From: JANLVJ01 sp031363945
GTDB taxonomy: Bacteria; Bacteroidota; Bacteroidia; Sphingobacteriales; Sphingobacteriaceae
Length of the DNA: 64,000 nucleotides
Direction: 5' to 3'
Assembly (NCBI GenBank): GCA_031363945.1
Contig: JANLVJ010000013.1
Coordinates: 1-64,000, forward strand
Position 1 is the stretch's first letter. Each line of letters begins with the position of its first letter. Shown here piece after piece: positions 38,053-46,868 of the stretch. Position numbers and translations under genes: made by a program. The notes beneath the pieces are model-generated. The model was not told the DNA's origin and did no database searches. It saw nothing but the letters and a program-made list of their open reading frames with translations.

Positions 38053-38068
38053 GAAAAGTCGGGAAGAA

Positions 38069-38141
38069 GCCTCCTTAGCTCAGCTGGTAGAGCAACTGAT
38101 TTGTAATCAGTAGGTCATTGGTTCGATCCCGATAGGAGGCT
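38069..38141 (+). tRNA. tRNA-Thr (TGT)
   Basis: 73 bases, full cloverleaf: acceptor gcctcct / aggaggc, D arm with agctcagctggtagagc, anticodon loop tttgtaa (TGT), T arm ggttcgatccc. First of four tRNA genes ahead of tuf. No CCA is encoded. Confidence 0.96.
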
Positions 38142-38174
38142 CGGTTAATTGCAGAAATAGGGTTAACTAAACAG

Positions 38175-38255
38175 GGGGAGATTCCAGAGTGGTTAAATGG
38201 GACGGACTGTAAATCCGTTGCTTCGGCTTCGAAGGTTCGAATCCTTCTCTCCCCA
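38175..38255 (+). tRNA. tRNA-Tyr (GTA)
   Basis: 81 bases with a long variable arm as expected for class II tRNA-Tyr. Acceptor ggggaga / tctcccc, anticodon loop ctgtaaa (GTA), T arm ggttcgaatcc. Confidence 0.96.
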
Positions 38256-38326
38256 CGTTTCGTAATTGTATACGTTCTTTATATAATCGGTACCTGATTA
38301 GTTGAGTCGGGAGTTTAATTAGAAAA

Positions 38327-38399
38327 GCGGGAGTAGCTCAGTTGGTAGAGCGATAGCCTTCCAAGCTATAGGTCGCGAGTCCGAACCTCGTCTCCCGCT
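38327..38399 (+). tRNA. tRNA-Gly (TCC)
   Basis: 73 bases. Acceptor gcgggag / ctcccgc, anticodon loop cttccaa (TCC) on the atagc / gctat stem. Confidence 0.95.
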
Positions 38400-38403
38400 C
38401 CAA

Positions 38404-38476
38404 GCCGATGTAGCTCAGCTGGTAGAGTACGTCCTTGGTAAGGACGAGGTCAGGGGTTCAAACCCCCTCATTGGCT
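38404..38476 (+). tRNA. tRNA-Thr (GGT)
   Basis: 73 bases. Acceptor gccgatg / cattggc (with a G-T pair), anticodon stem gtcc / ggac with loop ttggtaa (GGT), T arm ggggttcaaacccc. It begins four bases after tRNA-Gly and ends 35 bases before tuf. Confidence 0.95.
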
Positions 38477-38511
38477 CGTTTAAGTATTTATATTTATTAG
38501 TAAAAAAAACA

Positions 38512-39699
38512 ATGGCAAAAGAAAAATTCGACCGTTCCAAACCACACTTGAATATTGGAACTATCGGTCACGTCGATCACGGTAAAACTACGCTGACAGC
38601 AGCAATAACTAAGGTTTTGTCGGATAAAGGGTTATCAGAAGCACGATCATTTGCTTCCATTGATTCTGCACCTGAAGAAAAGGAAAGAGGTATTACTATC
38701 AATACTGCACACGTAGAATACTCTACGATAAACCGCCATTATGCACACGTAGATTGTCCGGGTCACGCTGACTATGTGAAAAACATGGTAACTGGTGCTG
38801 CCCAGATGGATGGCGCCATTATCGTTGTTGCTGCAACTGACGGTCCTATGCCACAAACACGGGAACACATTCTCCTAGGTCGCCAGGTCGGTATTCCAAC
38901 ACTGGTAGTTTTTATGAATAAGGTTGACATGGTCGATGATCCTGAATTGCTTGATCTTGTAGAAATGGAAATTCGTGAATTACTTAATTTTTACGATTAC
39001 CCTGGCGATGATATTCCTGTTATTCGTGGTTCAGCATTAGGAGGCCTTAACGGTGATCCGAAATGGGTTGAAAAGATTATGGAATTAATGGATCACGTAG
39101 ATTCTTATATTCCACTTCCTCCAAGATTGACTGAATTACCTTTCTTGATGCCAGTTGAAGATGTATTCTCAATCACAGGCCGTGGAACAGTTGCAACAGG
39201 TCGCATTGAGCGTGGTATCATCAACTCTGGAGAAGGTGTTGACATTCTGGGAATGGGTGCTGAAAACCTGAAGTCAGTTGTTACGGGAGTAGAAATGTTT
39301 CGTAAGATTCTTGACCGCGGAGAAGCGGGTGACAACGTAGGTTTATTATTACGTGGTATTGAGAAAACTGATATCCGTCGTGGTATGGTTATTTGCAAAC
39401 CAGGCTCAGTTACACCCCATACAGACTTTAAAGCAGAAGTTTACGTTCTGTCAAAGGCTGAAGGTGGTCGTCACACTCCATTCTTCAATAAATATCGCCC
39501 TCAGTTCTATTTCAGAACGACAGACGTAACGGGTGAAATTACCCTGAATGAAGGTGTTGAAATGGTCATGCCAGGTGACAACGTTACAATTAACGTTAAG
39601 CTTATCAATGCTATTGCAATGGAAAAAGGATTACGTTTCGCAATTCGTGAAGGTGGCCGTACTGTTGGAGCAGGACAGGTTACTGAAATTGTAAAATAA
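38512..39699 (+). CDS. tuf: Elongation factor Tu
   Basis: 395 residues. G1 GHVDHGKTT (about 19-27), G2 region RGITINTAHVEY, G3 DCPGHADYV and G4 NKVDMVD are intact, and the C terminus has RFAIREGGRTVGAGQVTEI. It delivers aminoacyl-tRNA to the ribosome. It follows four tRNA genes and precedes tRNA-Trp, secE and nusG, a classic bacterial order. Confidence 0.98.
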   Translation: MAKEKFDRSKPHLNIGTIGHVDHGKTTLTAAITKVLSDKGLSEARSFASIDSAPEEKERGITINTAHVEYSTINRHYAHVDCPGHADYVKNMVTGAAQMDGAIIVVAATDGPMPQTREHILLGRQVGIPTLVVFMNKVDMVDDPELLDLVEMEIRELLNFYDYPGDDIPVIRGSALGGLNGDPKWVEKIMELMDHVDSYIPLPPRLTELPFLMPVEDVFSITGRGTVATGRIERGIINSGEGVDILGMGAENLKSVVTGVEMFRKILDRGEAGDNVGLLLRGIEKTDIRRGMVICKPGSVTPHTDFKAEVYVLSKAEGGRHTPFFNKYRPQFYFRTTDVTGEITLNEGVEMVMPGDNVTINVKLINAIAMEKGLRFAIREGGRTVGAGQVTEIVK

Positions 39700-39768
39700 T
39701 AGTATGTATACATAAAAACCCTCACCTAATTCTTTTTTGAACGGTGCGGGTTCTTATGTTTGTAACAC

Positions 39769-39841
39769 ACGGGTGTGGCTCAATTGGTAGAGTAGTGGTC
39801 TCCAAAACCATTGGTTGGGAGTTCGAGTCTCTCCACCCGTG
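39769..39841 (+). tRNA. tRNA-Trp (CCA)
   Basis: 73 bases. Acceptor acgggtg / cacccgt, anticodon loop ctccaaa (CCA), discriminator G. It lies between tuf and secE, its usual place. Confidence 0.96.
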
Positions 39842-39853
39842 CAAGATATTAAT

Positions 39854-40045
39854 ATGAACAAAGTAATTCAATACGTACGCGAATCCAAAGAAGAGCTACT
39901 TCATAAGGTAAGCTGGCCAACATGGTCTGAGCTTCAGAACAGTGCCTTAATTGTTGTCATAGCAACCAGTATGATTGCTGTGATCATCTTCGTTATGGAT
40001 TATGTTTTTGGGAACGTGATTAATGAGTATTATAAACTGTTCTAA
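39854..40045 (+). CDS. secE: Preprotein translocase subunit SecE
   Basis: 63 residues from the ATG at 39854, 12 bases after tRNA-Trp. A longer frame from a GTG at 39815 would run through the tRNA and is rejected. It has the amphipathic VRESKEELLHKVSWPTWSEL helix and one membrane segment (about 31-53), the minimal SecE. It clamps SecY in the translocon. Confidence 0.96.
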   Translation: MNKVIQYVRESKEELLHKVSWPTWSELQNSALIVVIATSMIAVIIFVMDYVFGNVINEYYKLF

Positions 40046-40062
40046 TACAAAGACTAATTGCA

Positions 40063-40593
40063 ATGAGTGAATTGAAATGGTATGCATTAAGAGCAGTCAG
40101 TGGAAAAGAAAAGAAGGTTAAACAGTATTTAGAAGCTGAGATTACCCGATTAAATCTTTCACATCTGTTACCACAGGTATTAATACCTATGGAAAAAGTG
40201 TTCCAGATTCGTGATGGGAAGAAAATTGCAAAAGAACGTAATTTCTTTCCGGGTTATATCCTGCTGGAAGCAGCTATGGATGGAGAACTGGAGCATATTA
40301 TTAAAGGAGTAAACAGTGTAATTGGGTTTCCCCAGGGAAAAGCAACTCCATTGCGTGTTTCTGAGATCAACCGAATTTTGGGCAAGGTAGATGAAATGGC
40401 TGAGGCTGGAGAATCTGTTTCTGTGCCGTATTTTGTAGGTGAGGCTGTTAAAGTTATGGATGGTCCGTTTAACGGATTTAATGGAGTGATTGAAGAAATC
40501 AACGAAGAGAAGAAAAAGCTTAAGGTAATGGTTAAGATTTTTGGTCGTCGTACCCCATTAGAACTTAATTATATGCAGGTTGAAAAAGAATAA
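40063..40593 (+). CDS. nusG: Transcription termination/antitermination factor NusG
   Basis: 176 residues: NGN domain opening LKWYALRAVSGKEKKVKQYL and a C-terminal KOW domain with VGEAVKVMDGPFNGFNGVIEEI. It binds RNA polymerase and couples it to Rho or the ribosome. Seventeen bases after secE, same operon. Confidence 0.97.
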   Translation: MSELKWYALRAVSGKEKKVKQYLEAEITRLNLSHLLPQVLIPMEKVFQIRDGKKIAKERNFFPGYILLEAAMDGELEHIIKGVNSVIGFPQGKATPLRVSEINRILGKVDEMAEAGESVSVPYFVGEAVKVMDGPFNGFNGVIEEINEEKKKLKVMVKIFGRRTPLELNYMQVEKE

Positions 40594-40637
40594 TAGTTAC
40601 ATAGCTTCCATTATATAACATTATTAATTAATAAGGT

Positions 40638-41081
40638 ATGGCCAAAGAAATAGGTGCGCTAGTAAAATTGCAAATCAAAGGAGGGGCGGCAAATCCTTCA
40701 CCACCAGTAGGACCTGCACTTGGTTCAAAAGGGGTAAATATCATGGAATTTTGTAAGCAGTTTAATGCAAGAACTCAAGATAAACCTGGTAAAGTTTTGC
40801 CAGTGGTTATTACGGTTTATACTGATAAATCATTTGATTTTATCATTAAAACTCCGCCAGTAGCAATTCAGCTTCTTGAAGTAACTAAACTTAAAGGTGG
40901 TTCATCTGAGCCAAACCGGAAGAAAGTTGCGAACATTAGCTGGGATGAGGTTAAGGCAATCGCTGTTGATAAAATGCCTGATTTAAATGCTTTTACTGTT
41001 GAATCGGCAATGAGAATGGTAGCTGGAACTGCAAGAAGTATGGGTATCAATGTAACTGGTGATGCTCCCTTTAATAATTAA
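40638..41081 (+). CDS. rplK: 50S ribosomal protein L11
   Basis: 147 residues, with LKIQ-type opening, the conserved GGAANPSPPVGPALGSKGVN Pro-rich loop that binds 23S rRNA, and a C-terminal GTARSMGINV. It forms the factor-binding stalk base with L10 and L7/L12. Confidence 0.97.
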   Translation: MAKEIGALVKLQIKGGAANPSPPVGPALGSKGVNIMEFCKQFNARTQDKPGKVLPVVITVYTDKSFDFIIKTPPVAIQLLEVTKLKGGSSEPNRKKVANISWDEVKAIAVDKMPDLNAFTVESAMRMVAGTARSMGINVTGDAPFNN

Positions 41082-41092
41082 AAACTGACCGA

Positions 41093-41791
41093 GTGGGCAA
41101 ATTAACAAAAAACCAAAAAAAGTCATTGGCATTGCTGGAAGTCGATAAGGCTTACACGCTTGCTGATGCATCTAAATTATTAAAGGAAATAAGTACGACT
41201 AAATTTGATGCTTCGGTCGATATAGATGTTCGTCTGGGTATCGATCCACGTAAATCGAATCAAATGGTACGAGGGATTGCAGTTTTACCACATGGTACAG
41301 GTAAAACCGTACGCGTTCTTGTATTATGCACTCCTGACAAAGAGAAGGAAGCAACTGATGCAGGAGCTGACTTCGTAGGCCTTGATGAGTACATAACTAA
41401 AATTGAATCAGGTTGGACAGATATTGATATTATCATTACCATGCCAAGTGTTATGGCTAAGGTTGGTAAGCTTGGAAGAATTCTCGGCCCTCGTAACTTA
41501 ATGCCAAATCCTAAATCAGGCACTGTAACCAATGATATTGGAAAGGCAGTAACAGATGTTAAAGGTGGTAAGATTGACTTTAAGGTTGACAAAACTGGTA
41601 TCGTACATGCTTCAATTGGTAAAGTATCTTTTTCTCCTGAGAAAATCTACGAAAATGCTGTTGAGGTTTTACAAATCATTTCTAAACTTAAACCAGCTGC
41701 TTCAAAAGGTACCTACTTTAAAAGTATTCACTTGTCTAGTACAATGAGCCCGGGTATTGCAATTGAAACGAAATCAGTAACGGGGATCTAA
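41093..41791 (+). CDS. rplA: 50S ribosomal protein L1
   Basis: 232 residues from a GTG at 41093 (MGKLTKNQKKSLALL), 11 bases after rplK. It has the RLGIDPRKSNQMVRG, LGPRNLMPNPKSGTV and VHASIGKVSF blocks of L1. It binds 23S rRNA at the E-site stalk and usually represses its own operon. One base separates its stop from rplJ. Confidence 0.97.
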   Translation: MGKLTKNQKKSLALLEVDKAYTLADASKLLKEISTTKFDASVDIDVRLGIDPRKSNQMVRGIAVLPHGTGKTVRVLVLCTPDKEKEATDAGADFVGLDEYITKIESGWTDIDIIITMPSVMAKVGKLGRILGPRNLMPNPKSGTVTNDIGKAVTDVKGGKIDFKVDKTGIVHASIGKVSFSPEKIYENAVEVLQIISKLKPAASKGTYFKSIHLSSTMSPGIAIETKSVTGI

Positions 41792-41792
41792 T

Positions 41793-42326
41793 ATGAACAA
41801 AGAAGAAAAAAAGGAATTGATCCTCGAATTATCAGAGAAGATCACAAATAACCCGAATTTTTACATTACTGATACTTCAAGCCTTACTGTTGCAAAAGTT
41901 AATGCAATCAGAAGAAAATGTTTTGAACAAGGTATCGAATTCAGGGTTGCAAAGAATACCCTCATAAAAAAGGCTCTTGAGTCTGTAGGAACAGCAAATG
42001 GTACTGACTACAGCCAATTGTATGATGCACTGAAAGGTTCATCTACACTGATGTTTGCTGACAAAGGAAATGCACCTGCTAAACTTATCAAGGAATTTAG
42101 AAAAACAAGCGACAAGCCTGTTCTGAAAGGTGCTAGTGTCGATTATTCTTTCTTTATCGGCGATAAGGAATTAGACACATTAATCAATCTGAAATCTAAG
42201 AATGAATTGATAGGTGAAGTTATAGGCTTGCTGCAATCACCAGCCAAGAATGTCATTTCTGCCTTACTTTCTGGTCAGAATATTCTTGCCGGATTGGTAA
42301 AGACCCTTCAGGAAAGAGGAGAATAA
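41793..42326 (+). CDS. rplJ: 50S ribosomal protein L10
   Basis: 177 residues: NKEEKKELILELSEKI opening, FRVAKNTLIKKAL in the rRNA-binding part, and a C-terminal helix that carries L7/L12 dimers. It directly follows rplA. Confidence 0.96.
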   Translation: MNKEEKKELILELSEKITNNPNFYITDTSSLTVAKVNAIRRKCFEQGIEFRVAKNTLIKKALESVGTANGTDYSQLYDALKGSSTLMFADKGNAPAKLIKEFRKTSDKPVLKGASVDYSFFIGDKELDTLINLKSKNELIGEVIGLLQSPAKNVISALLSGQNILAGLVKTLQERGE

Positions 42327-42375
42327 ATAGTAATTAAAAGAATCTAAGGTTAACAAAATTTAAAGACGAATAAAG

Positions 42376-42753
42376 ATGGCTGATTTAAAAGCATTTGCTG
42401 AACAACTGGTAAACTTAACTGTTAAAGAAGTAAATGAGCTTGCTCAGATACTGAAAGATGAATATGGCATTGAGCCAGCTGCCGCTGCCGCCGCTGCCGC
42501 CCCTGTTGGTGGTGGTGCTACTCCTGCTGTTGAAGAAGCGCAAACTGCATTCACTGTAATTTTAAAAGAAGCTGGCGGTGCTAAGCTTGCTGTAGTAAAG
42601 ATGGTTAAAGACCTTACAGGTTTAGGTTTAAAAGAAGCTAAAGATCTTGTAGATGGTGCACCTAAAGCAATTAAAGAAGGTGTAACTAAAGAAGAAGCTG
42701 AGTCATTTAAGAAATCTCTTGAAGAAGCAGGTGCCGTTGTCGAAATTAAATAA
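42376..42753 (+). CDS. rplL: 50S ribosomal protein L7/L12
   Basis: 125 residues: N-terminal dimer helix, the Ala-rich hinge (about 36-47), and the C-terminal domain with LKEAGGAKLAVVKMVKDLTG and LKEAKDLVDGAPK. It recruits translation factors to the ribosome. An attenuator-like hairpin follows, before rpoB. Confidence 0.97.
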   Translation: MADLKAFAEQLVNLTVKEVNELAQILKDEYGIEPAAAAAAAAPVGGGATPAVEEAQTAFTVILKEAGGAKLAVVKMVKDLTGLGLKEAKDLVDGAPKAIKEGVTKEEAESFKKSLEEAGAVVEIK

Positions 42754-42776
42754 GGTAGTTTAATACATGTTAAAAC

Positions 42777-42819
42777 AGACTCTCTTCTCCAGAATTTTTA
42801 TTCTGGTGGAAGAGGGTCT
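42777..42819 (+). terminator. Attenuator-like hairpin between rplL and rpoB
   Basis: agactctcttctccagaat pairs with attctggtggaagagggtct around a four-base T loop, with only a few mismatches. No T run follows. Its place matches the rplL-rpoB attenuation and RNase-processing site known in other bacteria. Confidence 0.65.
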
Positions 42820-42899
42820 AAAGTTGTTTTACACCATTGCACTTTTCAGAACTTTTTTGCTGAATACGCGTTCTTTTTAACAATAAAACAATTAATCTC

Positions 42900-45800
42900 T
42901 TGAATAACCAACATAATCATTCCAAACGAATATCTTTTGCAACCAGCAAAAGCGTTATTGATTATCCCGACTTTCTGGATGTTCAGCTTCAATCATTTCG
43001 TGAATTTTTTCAGCTTGAGACCACTTCAGATAACCGACACACAGAAGGTTTATATCAGGTTTTCAGCGAAAACTTTCCGATCACTGATTCAAGAAATATC
43101 TTTGTTCTGGAATTTCTTGATTATTATATCGATCCACCTCGTTACGATATTCAGGAATGTATACAGAGGGGCTTAACCTATAGTGTTCCACTAAAGGCTA
43201 AACTCAGACTTAGCTGTAATGATGCAGAGCACGAAGATTTTGAAACCATCGTTCAGGATGTTTACCTGGGGACCATTCCTTACATGACTCCAAAAGGCAC
43301 ATTTGTAATTAATGGTGCTGAACGTGTTATTGTATCACAGTTACACCGGTCACCTGGGGTATTTTTTGGTCAGAGCCGCCACACAAATGGTACCAAATTA
43401 TATTCTGCCCGTGTTATTCCCTTTAAAGGATCATGGATAGAATTTGCAACTGACGTTAATAACGTCATGTTTGCATATATTGACAGAAAGAAGAAATTTC
43501 CAGTAACAACTCTTCTTAGAGCAATAGGATATGATTCTGACAAAGAAATTCTTGAATTATTTGACCTAGCTGATGAAGTAAAGGTCAGTAAATCTGGATT
43601 GAAGAAATACATTGGCCGTAAACTTGGTGCTCGGGTACTTAAGAAATGGACTGAAGATTTCGTTGATGAGGATACCGGAGAAGTTGTTTCAATTGACCGT
43701 AATGAGATTATTCTTGAGCGTGAAACCGTTCTTGAAGAAGATCATGTAGATATGATCATCGAAGCAGGTGTCAAGTCGATCATTTTCACAAAAGAAGATA
43801 CGAACACAGCTGATTACGCAATTATCTATAATACCCTTCAGAAAGATACTTCTAACTCTGAGAAAGAGGCAGTAGAACATATATACAGACAACTTAGAAA
43901 TGCAGAACCACCTGATGAAGAAACTGCACGCGGTATTATTGACCGTTTGTTCTTTTCTGACAAGCGGTATGACCTGGGTGATGTTGGACGCTATCGAATC
44001 AACAGAAAGCTTAAGTTAAACACTCCGGTTGAAACCAGGGTACTTACCAAAGAAGACATCATTGCTATTGTTAAATATCTGATCAAGTTAATCAACTCAA
44101 AAGCTGAAGTTGATGATATTGACCATTTATCTAACAGACGTGTCCGTACCGTTGGTGAGCAGCTTTATGCTCAGTTTGGTGTTGGTTTAGCCAGAATGGC
44201 AAGAACCATTCGTGAGCGGATGAATATACGTGATAACGAGGTTTTCACCCCAACTGATCTTATTAATGCCCGTACTTTATCATCGGTCATAAATTCGTTC
44301 TTTGGTACCAACCAGCTGTCGCAGTTTATGGATCAGACGAATCCATTAGCCGAAATCACGCACAAGAGAAGATTGTCAGCCCTTGGGCCTGGTGGTTTAT
44401 CAAGGGAGCGTGCAGGTTTTGAGGTTCGTGACGTTCACTATACGCACTACGGCCGTTTATGTACCATTGAGACTCCTGAAGGACCGAACATTGGTCTGAT
44501 TTCTTCTCTATGTGTGCATGCCAAGATCAACAATCTTGGTTTCATTGAAACGCCATACAGAAAAGTTGTAAATGGTAAGGTCGCCGTTGGTGAACCTGTT
44601 ATTTACCTGTCTGCCGAAGATGAAGATGGAAAAACAATTGCTCAGGCAAATGCTGCTTTTGATGATGATGGAAATTTCCTGACTCCAAAAATCAAAGCCA
44701 GATATGAGGGTGACTTTCCGGTAATTGAACCAGAAAGGGTCGATTTGATGGACATTGCTCCAAATCAGATTACTTCTATCGCTGCCTCATTAATTCCATT
44801 CCTTGAACATGATGATGCGAATCGTGCCCTGATGGGTTCGAACATGCAGCGTCAGGCAGTTCCATTGCTGAAGCCAGAAGCTCCGGTTGTTGGTACTGGT
44901 CTTGAAGCACGTGTAGCCTCTGATTCTAGAGTTCTTATAAATGCTGAAGGCAATGGTGTTGTTGAATATGTTGATGCGAATGAAATTGTCATCCGCTATG
45001 AGCGCACCGAAGATGAGCGTCTTGTTTCTTTTGAAACAGATGTTAAATCTTATCGCCTGATTAAGTTTAAGAAAACCAATCAGAATACCTGTATAAACCT
45101 TAAGCCTATTGTTCAAACTGGAGACAGAGTTGAAAAAGGCCAGGTTCTATGTGAAGGTTATGCAACTGAAAAAGGAGAGCTGGCATTAGGAAGAAATCTT
45201 AAAGTGGCATTCATGCCATGGCAGGGTTTCAACTTTGAAGATGCGATTGTAATTTCAGAGCGTGTCGTAAGTCAGGATATTTTCACTTCAATACATATTG
45301 AAGAGTTTGAACTTGACGTTCGTGATACAAAACGCGGTGAAGAAGAACTAACACCAGATATTCCCAATGTAAGTGAAGAAGCCACTAAAGACCTTGACGA
45401 AAACGGTATCATCCGTATTGGTGCTGAGATCAAGGAAGGCGATATCCTTATTGGAAAAATCACTCCTAAAGGAGAATCTGACCCTTCACCTGAAGAAAAA
45501 TTACTAAGAGCAATCTTTGGTGATAAGGCTGGTGATGTAAAAGATGCTTCGTTAAAGGCACCTCCTTCTATCAAGGGTGTTGTTATTGATACGAAACTTT
45601 TCTCCCGAGCCAAGAAGGAAAAAGGCGGTAAGGCTGAAGAAAAACTGCTTCTTGAAAGAGTCGATAAAGAACATGACAGGAATACAAATATTCTTCGTGC
45701 ATTACTGATTGAAAAGCTTTTTGAACTGGTAAATAATAAAACATCTCAAGGTGTTTATAGTGTGTATAAAGAGCTTCTTGTGCCAAAAGGTGTGAAGTTC

Positions 45801-46712
45801 ACGCAGAAAATTTTAACTGATCTTGTTTACGAAAATATCAATCCTACAAAATGGACCACTGATAATGAAAAAAATGATCAGATTAAATTACTGTTGCATA
45901 ATTATAATATCAAGCTAAACGAAGAGCTTGGAGAATACCGTCGTAAGAAATTTGCCATCAGTATCGGTGATGAACTTCCTTCAGGTATTGTTCAGACAGC
46001 CAAAGTTTATGTTGCCAAGAAGCGTAAGCTGAAAGTAGGTGATAAGATGGCTGGTCGTCACGGTAATAAGGGTATTGTTGCCCGTATTGTACGTGATGAA
46101 GATATGCCATTCCTTGAAGATGGTACTCCGGTTGATATTGTATTGAACCCTCTGGGTGTTCCGTCACGTATGAACCTTGGCCAGATTTATGAGACTGTAT
46201 TAGGTTGGGCTGGTAAAGAATTAGGGTTAAAGTTTGCTACCCCGATTTTTGATGGTGCCACACATGATGAAGTTGAAGAATATGTAGCCAAAGCCGGGGT
46301 TCCTGCATCAGGCCGTACCTACTTATATGATGGTCTGACAGGTGTTCGTTTTGATCAGCCAACTACAGTCGGTATTATCTATATGCTGAAACTGGGTCAC
46401 ATGGTTGATGATAAGATGCACGCCCGTTCAATTGGTCCTTACTCACTCATTACACAGCAGCCGCTGGGTGGTAAAGCACAGTTTGGAGGTCAGCGTTTTG
46501 GAGAAATGGAAGTTTGGGCGCTCGAGGCGTTCGGTGCTGCCAATATTCTGCAGGAAATACTTACCGTTAAGTCGGATGATGTTATTGGTCGTGCAAAAAC
46601 GTATGAGGCAATTGTGAAAGGTGAGAATTTACCAACACCAGGAGTACCTGAATCATTCAATGTACTGGTTCATGAGCTTCGTGGTCTGGGATTAAATATC
46701 ACACTTGATTAA
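42900..46712 (+). CDS. rpoB: DNA-directed RNA polymerase subunit beta
   Basis: 1270 residues from a TTG at 42900; no in-frame ATG precedes the conserved KRISFATSKSVIDYPDFLDVQ opening. Expected blocks are present: SQFMDQTNPLAEITHKRRLSALGPGGLSRERAGFEVRDVH-type Rif region (about 480-525) and a C-terminal GGKAQFGGQRFGEMEVWALEA. It is the beta catalytic subunit. Bacteroidota insertions are included in the length. Confidence 0.97.
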   Translation: MNNQHNHSKRISFATSKSVIDYPDFLDVQLQSFREFFQLETTSDNRHTEGLYQVFSENFPITDSRNIFVLEFLDYYIDPPRYDIQECIQRGLTYSVPLKAKLRLSCNDAEHEDFETIVQDVYLGTIPYMTPKGTFVINGAERVIVSQLHRSPGVFFGQSRHTNGTKLYSARVIPFKGSWIEFATDVNNVMFAYIDRKKKFPVTTLLRAIGYDSDKEILELFDLADEVKVSKSGLKKYIGRKLGARVLKKWTEDFVDEDTGEVVSIDRNEIILERETVLEEDHVDMIIEAGVKSIIFTKEDTNTADYAIIYNTLQKDTSNSEKEAVEHIYRQLRNAEPPDEETARGIIDRLFFSDKRYDLGDVGRYRINRKLKLNTPVETRVLTKEDIIAIVKYLIKLINSKAEVDDIDHLSNRRVRTVGEQLYAQFGVGLARMARTIRERMNIRDNEVFTPTDLINARTLSSVINSFFGTNQLSQFMDQTNPLAEITHKRRLSALGPGGLSRERAGFEVRDVHYTHYGRLCTIETPEGPNIGLISSLCVHAKINNLGFIETPYRKVVNGKVAVGEPVIYLSAEDEDGKTIAQANAAFDDDGNFLTPKIKARYEGDFPVIEPERVDLMDIAPNQITSIAASLIPFLEHDDANRALMGSNMQRQAVPLLKPEAPVVGTGLEARVASDSRVLINAEGNGVVEYVDANEIVIRYERTEDERLVSFETDVKSYRLIKFKKTNQNTCINLKPIVQTGDRVEKGQVLCEGYATEKGELALGRNLKVAFMPWQGFNFEDAIVISERVVSQDIFTSIHIEEFELDVRDTKRGEEELTPDIPNVSEEATKDLDENGIIRIGAEIKEGDILIGKITPKGESDPSPEEKLLRAIFGDKAGDVKDASLKAPPSIKGVVIDTKLFSRAKKEKGGKAEEKLLLERVDKEHDRNTNILRALLIEKLFELVNNKTSQGVYSVYKELLVPKGVKFTQKILTDLVYENINPTKWTTDNEKNDQIKLLLHNYNIKLNEELGEYRRKKFAISIGDELPSGIVQTAKVYVAKKRKLKVGDKMAGRHGNKGIVARIVRDEDMPFLEDGTPVDIVLNPLGVPSRMNLGQIYETVLGWAGKELGLKFATPIFDGATHDEVEEYVAKAGVPASGRTYLYDGLTGVRFDQPTTVGIIYMLKLGHMVDDKMHARSIGPYSLITQQPLGGKAQFGGQRFGEMEVWALEAFGAANILQEILTVKSDDVIGRAKTYEAIVKGENLPTPGVPESFNVLVHELRGLGLNITLD

Positions 46713-46868
46713 TTTGTCAATCAGTGATAGGGCTTTAAAGGCTATAAAAAAATAGGCCCGGTTTTCCTGTAATGGGGAAACTGGATTTGTCTGTAATTTG
46801 CTTCTGGGTACAGGTTATACTATCTACAGAAGATTGTTAAACGAATTGTTAAACTAAGGGGAAACAAT

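Noticed and set aside
39815..39853. SecE frame starting at the GTG at 39815
   Set aside because: It would run through the tRNA-Trp gene. The ATG at 39854 gives the standard SecE start.
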